Shown one piece after another: positions 57,200 to 64,000 of a stretch of DNA of 64,000 bases. Location of the stretch: the NCBI RefSeq assembly GCF_035918095.1, contig NZ_CP109137.1:1552001-1616000 (forward strand), in the 5' to 3' direction. The position numbers and the translations under genes are program-made. The notes under the pieces were generated by a model that made no database searches, was not told the origin of the DNA, and worked only from the letters and a program-made list of their open reading frames with translations. The stretch comes from Streptomyces sp. NBC_01750 (GTDB lineage Bacteria; Actinomycetota; Actinomycetes; Streptomycetales; Streptomycetaceae). The stretch's first letter is position 1; each line of letters begins with the position of its first letter.

Positions 57200-58318
57200 C
57201 TACCAGTTCGGCGGGCTGGCGATGGAACGGGCGAGTACGTCGTCGAGGACCCGGGCCGTCGTCTCCACGTCGTACTTGGAGTTGTCGATGATCGGCAGCC
57301 CTGATCCGTACCAGCCGGCCATCCGGCCGTGGATGCTCGCGACTTCCTCGTCCGAGAGACGGCGGTTTCCGCTGCGCTCGGCGTTGCGCTCCAGGACAAT
57401 CTCGAGGCCCGGGAGCAGGACGACGGGCAGCAGACCGGGGCCGACATGACGCTTCCAGCCGCCGAGGCCGACGACGGGACGGTCGGGGAAGACCGCGTCG
57501 TCGAGGATGCAGGAGATCCCGTTGGCCAGGAAGTTGCGGGCGGCGAAGCCGCAGGTGCGGCGGGCGAGGCGGTACTGAGCCTCGGAGTGGTCGTTCCAGC
57601 CGGACTGCGGGTCGGCGAAGCCGGAGCAGACCCATTCGCGGACATCATCGAGGCTGATGTGTGCGGTGGGAACACGGCGTCCGGCGGCCCAGTGGCGGGC
57701 CACGGTCGTCTTCCCGGCGCCTGCAGGGCCGATCAGCAGAACGGCGAGGGTGGTCGCGCCGGTGCCGATTTCGGCGGGTGGCGGGGCGGGTATGGGAACC
57801 GGCCCACCGGGCGGCAGCGGCACATGCCCCGTCGTGTCGCGGGACGGCGGCGCGGAGGCGTGCTGAGGGGCGGGACTCGTCCAGCCCGGGGAGGGATGAC
57901 CGCCATGCGGCTGGGGAGGCCCTGCGGGAGCCGCGGGACGCCCGCCCTGCGGCCGGCCCTGCGGCGGCGGAGGACCGGCGGGAGCCGCGTGCGGAGGTCC
58001 GGCGGGAGCCGCGGGATAGCCGCCTTGAGGCGGGCCCTGCGGCGGCGGAGGGCCCTGCGGCGGAGGGCCGGCGGGCGCGCCCCGCGGCGGTCCGGCCGGA
58101 GCCCCCTGCGCAGGCCCCGGGTGCGGGGCGCCGTGTGTCCATCCGGCAGGTCCGTGCCCCGGTCCGTGGGGCGGCGGCAGCGGAGCCCCCACTGCTTGCT
58201 GCATCCGGTGCCACTCCGTCTCGTACGACTGACGCTGGTCAGGCGGCAGCTGGGCCGCCTTGCTACCGAACGGTACCTCCCCCGGCCGCCACGGTGGGAA
58301 CGGCCGGGGCAGGCCCAA
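57200..58318 (-). CDS. P-loop ATP-binding protein with long Pro/Gly-rich N-terminal region
   Basis: 372 residues from a TTG at 58318. Residues ~44-182 are almost wholly Pro/Gly/Ala/Gln in near-repeats (PAGPPPQGPPPPQGPPQGG and similar). The C-terminal half is a kinase-like AAA domain with Walker A GPAGAGKTT at 197-205, HISLDDVREW, ILDDAVFPD and a C-terminal LPIIDNSKYDVETTARVLDD. It resembles small-molecule or nucleotide kinases; substrate unknown. The start is uncertain: TTG with a weak AGGG upstream, nine bases after aroQ; an internal ATG at codon 39 is also possible. It is flanked by aroQ and the M24 gene. Confidence 0.78.
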   Translation of the reverse strand: MGLPRPFPPWRPGEVPFGSKAAQLPPDQRQSYETEWHRMQQAVGAPLPPPHGPGHGPAGWTHGAPHPGPAQGAPAGPPRGAPAGPPPQGPPPPQGPPQGGYPAAPAGPPHAAPAGPPPPQGRPQGGRPAAPAGPPQPHGGHPSPGWTSPAPQHASAPPSRDTTGHVPLPPGGPVPIPAPPPAEIGTGATTLAVLLIGPAGAGKTTVARHWAAGRRVPTAHISLDDVREWVCSGFADPQSGWNDHSEAQYRLARRTCGFAARNFLANGISCILDDAVFPDRPVVGLGGWKRHVGPGLLPVVLLPGLEIVLERNAERSGNRRLSDEEVASIHGRMAGWYGSGLPIIDNSKYDVETTARVLDDVLARSIASPPNW

Positions 58319-58327
58319 AGTGCCCTG

Positions 58328-60367
<2,040 letters not shown>

Positions 60368-60371
<4 letters not shown>

Positions 60372-61552
60372 CGGATGTGCAGATTGTCGAGGTAGGACTG
60401 CACATTGCGGCGGGTCTCGGAGACGCTGTCTCCGCCGAACTTCTCGGCGACCGCGTCAGCGAGGACGAGCGCCACCATCGCCTCGGCCACGATCCCGGCG
60501 GCCGGTACCGCACAGACGTCGGAACGCTGGTGGTGGGCGGCCGCGACCTCGCCGGTCGCGACGTCGACGGTGGCCAGCGCACGCGGCACGGTCGCGATCG
60601 GCTTCATCGCGGCCCGTACACGCAGCAGTTCACCGGTGGACATGCCGCCTTCCGTACCGCCGGAGCGGCCCGACGTGCGGCGGATGCCGTCCTCGGTCGG
60701 CACGATCTCGTCGTGGGCCTTCGACCCGGGTACGCGCGCCAGCTCGAAGCCGTCGCCGACCTCGACACCCTTGATGGCCTGGATGCCCATCAGCGCGGCC
60801 GCGAGACGGGCGTCGAGGCGCCGGTCCCAGTGCACATGCGAGCCGAGACCGACCGGCACGCCGTAGGCCAGCACCTCGACAACGCCGCCGAGGGTGTCGC
60901 CGTCCTTGTGGGCCTGGTCGATCTCCGCGACCATCGCCTTCGACACATCGGCGTCCAGGCAGCGCACCGGGTCCGCGTCGAGCTTCGCCTCGTCGGCGGG
61001 GACGGGCACCACGCCGTACGGAGCCCTGGCGGCGGCCAGTTCGACAACGTGGGAGACGATCTCGATGCCCGCCGTCTCCTTGAGGTAGGAGCGGGCGACC
61101 GCGCCGAGCGCGACACGCGCTGCGGTCTCGCGGGCGCTGGCCCGTTCCAGGATCGGCCGGGCCTCATCGAGCGCGTACTTCTGCATGCCGGCCAGGTCGG
61201 CATGGCCGGGACGCGGCCGGGTCAGAGGCGCGTTGCGGGCCAGCTTGGCGAGCTCATCGGGGTCGACCGGGTCGGCCGACATGACCTGCTCCCACTTCGG
61301 CCACTCGGTGTTGCCCACCATGACCGCCACCGGCGAGCCCATGGTCAGTCCGTGGCGTACGCCACCGAGGAAGGTGACCTCGTCGCGCTCGAACTTCATC
61401 CGCGCACCGCGTCCATAGCCGAGGCGCCGCCGGGCAAGGTGGTCCGCCACCATCTCGGTGGTAATGGGCACGCCGGCGGGAAGACCCTCCAGCGTCGCCA
61501 CCAGTGCGGGTCCGTGCGACTCCCCCGCCGTCAGCCAACGCAACCTGCTCAA
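60368..61552 (-). CDS. aroC: Chorismate synthase
   Basis: Last step of the shikimate pathway, FMNH2-dependent. 394 residues. Signatures: [64 protein letters not shown] and the [15 protein letters not shown] loop. It precedes aroK with a four-base overlap and follows a 47-residue membrane-protein gene by 112 bases. Confidence 0.96.
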
Positions 61553-61664
61553 CGGTGCTCCTCCTGCTCGCGCCTGGAACTGCGACGGCGCGACCGGGTG
61601 CGCGGCCCTGGCCCGCCTCCTTCGATCCTCCCACGTCCCGAGCCGCGACCCGGTCTCCGGTCCA

Positions 61665-61808
61665 TCAACCGGACGCGCGGGCCCGCCTCAGCTTCACCAG
61701 CAGCACGATCAGGGCGATACCGACGGCCAGTCCTGCGTACACCTGGAGGGGCACCATGCGCAGGAGGATCCCAATGATGGCCTCCGGGACGCGCCCCGCG
61801 AGGTTCAC
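61665..61808 (-). CDS. Small single-pass membrane protein coupled to aroE
   Basis: 47 residues from the GTG at 61808, which overlaps the aroE stop by four bases (GTGA). The peptide starts [18 protein letters not shown] and then has one hydrophobic segment, [18 protein letters not shown], ending in RRARASG. The gene is easily missed because of its size, but the coupled start and compact membrane design support it. I recall a small gene at the same place in S. coelicolor. Function unknown. Confidence 0.6.
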   Translation of the reverse strand: MNLAGRVPEAIIGILLRMVPLQVYAGLAVGIALIVLLVKLRRARASG

Positions 61809-62641
61809 GCGGTTCGGCCGCTGGTCAGCGCCTTCTCGCCGGCTGCACGCATGGCCCTGAGCGGCGCGGGGGTCCGCCCCGTCATCTGCTCGACCTGGAG
61901 CACCGCCTGGTGGACCAGGAGGTCCAGGCCGCCGACGACGTCCCCGCCCTGCCGCGACCAGGCGGCGGCGAGTGCGGTCGGCCAAGGGTCGTACAGCACG
62001 TCGAAGAGCGTCCCGGGGCGGTCCGGTACGGCGTGCGCCAGCTCGTCGGTGGCACCGGCCGGCGTGGTGGCGATGACCAGCGGCGCACGCAGCGCCACGG
62101 CGGCCTCGGCCCAGTCGGCGATACGCACCTCGACGCCGAGCCGCTCGCCCCAGCCGCGCATCTCGTCCGCCCGGGCCGCACTGCGGACATACGCGGTGAC
62201 CGGTCCCGTACAGATCCGTGAGAGCGCGGCGAGCGCGGACGACGCGGTCGCGCCCGCGCCCAGTACCGCGGCCGATCCGACCTTGTCGACGCCCCGCTCG
62301 CGCAGCGCGGCGGTCATGCCGGGGATATCGGTGTTGTCGCCGAGACGGCGGCCGTCCTCGGTGAAGACCACGGTGTTCACGGCTTCCACGGAGGCCGCGG
62401 TGTCGCTGATGCCGTGGAGCAGCGGAATGATCGCGCGCTTGAGCGGCATGGTCAGCGACAGCCCGGCCCAGGAGGCATCGAGCCCCTCCACGAATTCCGG
62501 CAGCCCCGCCTCGTCCACCTCGAAGCGGTCGTACGACCAGTTGGCGAGGCCGAGTTCCGCGTAGGCCGCCCGGTGCAGCACCGGCGAGAGGGAGTGGGCG
62601 ATCGGTGATCCGAGGACCGCCGCCCGCTTCGGAGTGCTCAC
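61805..62641 (-). CDS. aroE: Shikimate dehydrogenase
   Basis: NADPH-dependent reduction of 3-dehydroshikimate. 278 residues. Signatures: VLGSPIAHSLSPVLHRAAY, GLSLTMPLKRAI with the catalytic Lys, GDNTDIPGM, the dinucleotide loop VLGAGATASSALAAL and the C-terminal GLDLLVHQAVLQVE. The GTG start overlaps the mltG stop by four bases. Confidence 0.94.
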   Translation of the reverse strand: MSTPKRAAVLGSPIAHSLSPVLHRAAYAELGLANWSYDRFEVDEAGLPEFVEGLDASWAGLSLTMPLKRAIIPLLHGISDTAASVEAVNTVVFTEDGRRLGDNTDIPGMTAALRERGVDKVGSAAVLGAGATASSALAALSRICTGPVTAYVRSAARADEMRGWGERLGVEVRIADWAEAAVALRAPLVIATTPAGATDELAHAVPDRPGTLFDVLYDPWPTALAAAWSRQGGDVVGGLDLLVHQAVLQVEQMTGRTPAPLRAMRAAGEKALTSGRTA

Positions 62642-64000
62642 TGGCCGTTCTTCTTCTGCTGCTCTGCGTACTTCTTGCGGTTCCGCTCGTGTTCCGCGTT
62701 GGTGACCGCGAAGAGCGTCTCGTCCTCGGTGATCGACACGAAGTAGTACCAGGGGCCGGGCGTCGGCTTGAGCGCCGAGCCGAAGGCGTCCAGACCCGGG
62801 TTGCCGATCGGCCCCGGCGGCAGACCCTTGATGTCGTACGTGTTGTACGGGTCTTTTATCTTCCGCAGATCATCGACGGCACCGAGGTCGAGTTTGCTCC
62901 CGCTCTTTATGTAGTTGATCGTCGAGTCGAACTCGAGCCGCCCGACCGTCTCGGCGTTGTTCGGTTCGAGGCGGTTGTAGACGACCCGCGAGACCTTGTC
63001 GAAGTCGTGTTTGTACTTGCCTTCGGCCTGGACGAGGCTCGCGACAGTGAGCACCTGGAGCGGCGATTTCAGGCCCAGCCTCGCGGCCTCGGCCTTGAGG
63101 TCCTTCTTGCCGAATGCCTCGTTCGCCTGGGCGACCATCTTCTGAAGGACGGCTTCCGGCTTCATGCCCTTGGCGACCGGGTACGTCGCGGGGTACAGGA
63201 AGCCCTCCAGCGGGTCCTTGATGTCCTTGTTGTCATCGGCCCACTCGGGCAGGCCCAGGGTCTTCGCCTTCGCCTTCGCGACGGCCTCGGTGGCTCCCGC
63301 CTTGATGCCGAGGCGCTTGTCGATCTGCTCGTAGACCCAGGAATTGCGCTTGCCCGGGGTGACGATCAGGTTGTTGCGGCTGGCAGGGTTGAGCATGGCT
63401 TCCACGGCGCTCTTGCCGGACATGCCCTTCGCGAGCGTGTAGACGCCGGCTTCGATGCTCTTTCCGTCGGCGGCGGAGACGAAGGCGCCGGCGCTCTTCA
63501 CGACACCGGCCTTCTTGAGGATGGTGCCGATCTCTCCGAGGCCCGCGCCCTTGGGGATGTCGACCTCGGCCGAGCCGCTTCCGACGCCGGTGTAGTCCTC
63601 GGCCGGACCGAAATGGCTCTGCCAGAATTGATAACCGAAGTAGCCGGCACCACCGAGGGCGCCCACGAGGATCAGCGAGACGACCAGGCAGGCGCAGCCG
63701 TTGCGGCTCTTCTTCTTGGTCTTGCCGCGGCGCTCACGGCCGCCGCCCCGGCGCGACTCGCCCGGGTCGTCGTCGTACTCGTCGTCGGCGTCCCGGCCGT
63801 CGTCGCCGGTGAAGAAGGGGTGGGTCTCCTCCTGCGGCGCCTCGGCATCCCAGTCGGACGCGGGCTCCGGCTCGGCCTGGCGCCGGCCGGGTGGCTGCGG
63901 CGGCGGGTACGCCTCAGGAGTGGCGTAGTAGTCGGCCTCCTGCCGGCTGCCGTAGCCGGGCTGCGGGCCGCCGTAGGTGTCGCCGGGACTCGCTCCGTAG
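62638..64000 (-). CDS. mltG: Endolytic murein transglycosylase MltG (5' end beyond window)
   Basis: The visible part encodes about 453 C-terminal residues. The cytoplasmic portion is long, acidic and Tyr/Pro/Gly-rich (YGGPQPGYGSRQEADYY, then TGDDGRDADDEYDDDPGE), followed by a basic stretch, one transmembrane helix (ACLVVSLILVGALGGAGYF), a LysM-like region and the YceG catalytic domain. The catalytic Glu lies in TVASLVQAEGKYKHDF, followed by VVYNRLEPNNAETVGRLEFD. MltG cleaves nascent glycan strands at the membrane. First visible gene of the leftward aro run, overlapping aroE by four bases. The start codon is outside the window. Confidence 0.92.
   Translation of the reverse strand, partial: YGASPGDTYGGPQPGYGSRQEADYYATPEAYPPPQPPGRRQAEPEPASDWDAEAPQEETHPFFTGDDGRDADDEYDDDPGESRRGGGRERRGKTKKKSRNGCACLVVSLILVGALGGAGYFGYQFWQSHFGPAEDYTGVGSGSAEVDIPKGAGLGEIGTILKKAGVVKSAGAFVSAADGKSIEAGVYTLAKGMSGKSAVEAMLNPASRNNLIVTPGKRNSWVYEQIDKRLGIKAGATEAVAKAKAKTLGLPEWADDNKDIKDPLEGFLYPATYPVAKGMKPEAVLQKMVAQANEAFGKKDLKAEAARLGLKSPLQVLTVASLVQAEGKYKHDFDKVSRVVYNRLEPNNAETVGRLEFDSTINYIKSGSKLDLGAVDDLRKIKDPYNTYDIKGLPPGPIGNPGLDAFGSALKPTPGPWYYFVSITEDETLFAVTNAEHERNRKKYAEQQKKNGQ

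Overview
The window is a high-GC actinobacterial chromosome segment and almost certainly comes from a Streptomyces. It carries BldD, an sIHF-type protein, an FMN-riboswitch riboflavin operon with RibM, a conservon-type signalling cassette and a SigB-like sigma factor. From memory, the gene order follows the conserved S. coelicolor block from about SCO1430 to SCO1499; this was not checked by alignment. Both ends are open: a secreted protein is cut at base 1 and MltG is cut at base 64000.

Layout, left to right. 0.3-6.3 kb: a kinase-like P-loop protein, a candidate small RNA, a CbbX/EccA-type AAA+ ATPase, two CNNM/CBS (CorC-HlyC type) membrane proteins and a PH-domain membrane protein. 6.3-12.1 kb: a minus-strand run ribD-ribE-ribM-ribBA-ribH-hisE-hisG led by an FMN riboswitch. 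12.1-17.5 kb: an accessory patch with an apparently orphan DasR-type promoter, a divergent ROK regulator/MFS pair, a broken alginate-lyase gene, a GH6 glycosidase and a DUF5995 protein. 17.5-22.4 kb: an amino-acid catabolic cluster (lysine/arginine 2-monooxygenase-like flavoenzyme, nitrilase-fold amidase, Lrp/AsnC regulator, cationic amino-acid permease). 22.6-25.8 kb: conservon genes cvnA-B-C without a cvnD GTPase. 26-32.4 kb: SGNH hydrolase, small ATPase, sigma factor, GuaB1, SorC-type regulator and rpe. 32.8-43.6 kb: DUF4230 protein, rsmB, fmt, an HTH protein, a helicase-degenerate priA, metK, coaBC, rpoZ, gmk and mihF.

44-54 kb is a complete de novo pyrimidine cluster, pyrR-pyrB-pyrC-(membrane protein)-carA-carB-pyrD-pyrF, with most junctions overlapping by 4-8 bases. 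Its first gene sits behind a hairpin resembling a PyrR-binding element that covers the Shine-Dalgarno sequence. bldD runs divergently from it. From 54.9 kb to the end, a second minus-strand run encodes mltG-aroE-(47-aa membrane protein)-aroC-aroK-aroB-aroQ-(ATPase)-M24 peptidase-efp-nusB. It couples the shikimate pathway to translation and transcription factors.

Most of the window is core genome. The most interesting items are regulatory or degenerate: the orphan DasR-box promoter, the small-RNA candidate before the AAA+ gene, the TTGCGC sites shared by the catabolic cluster and its permease, the incomplete conservon, the M24 protein with replaced metal ligands, and the palindromes upstream of metK and the HTH gene. 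No CRISPR array, tRNA, rRNA, insertion sequence or prophage was seen.
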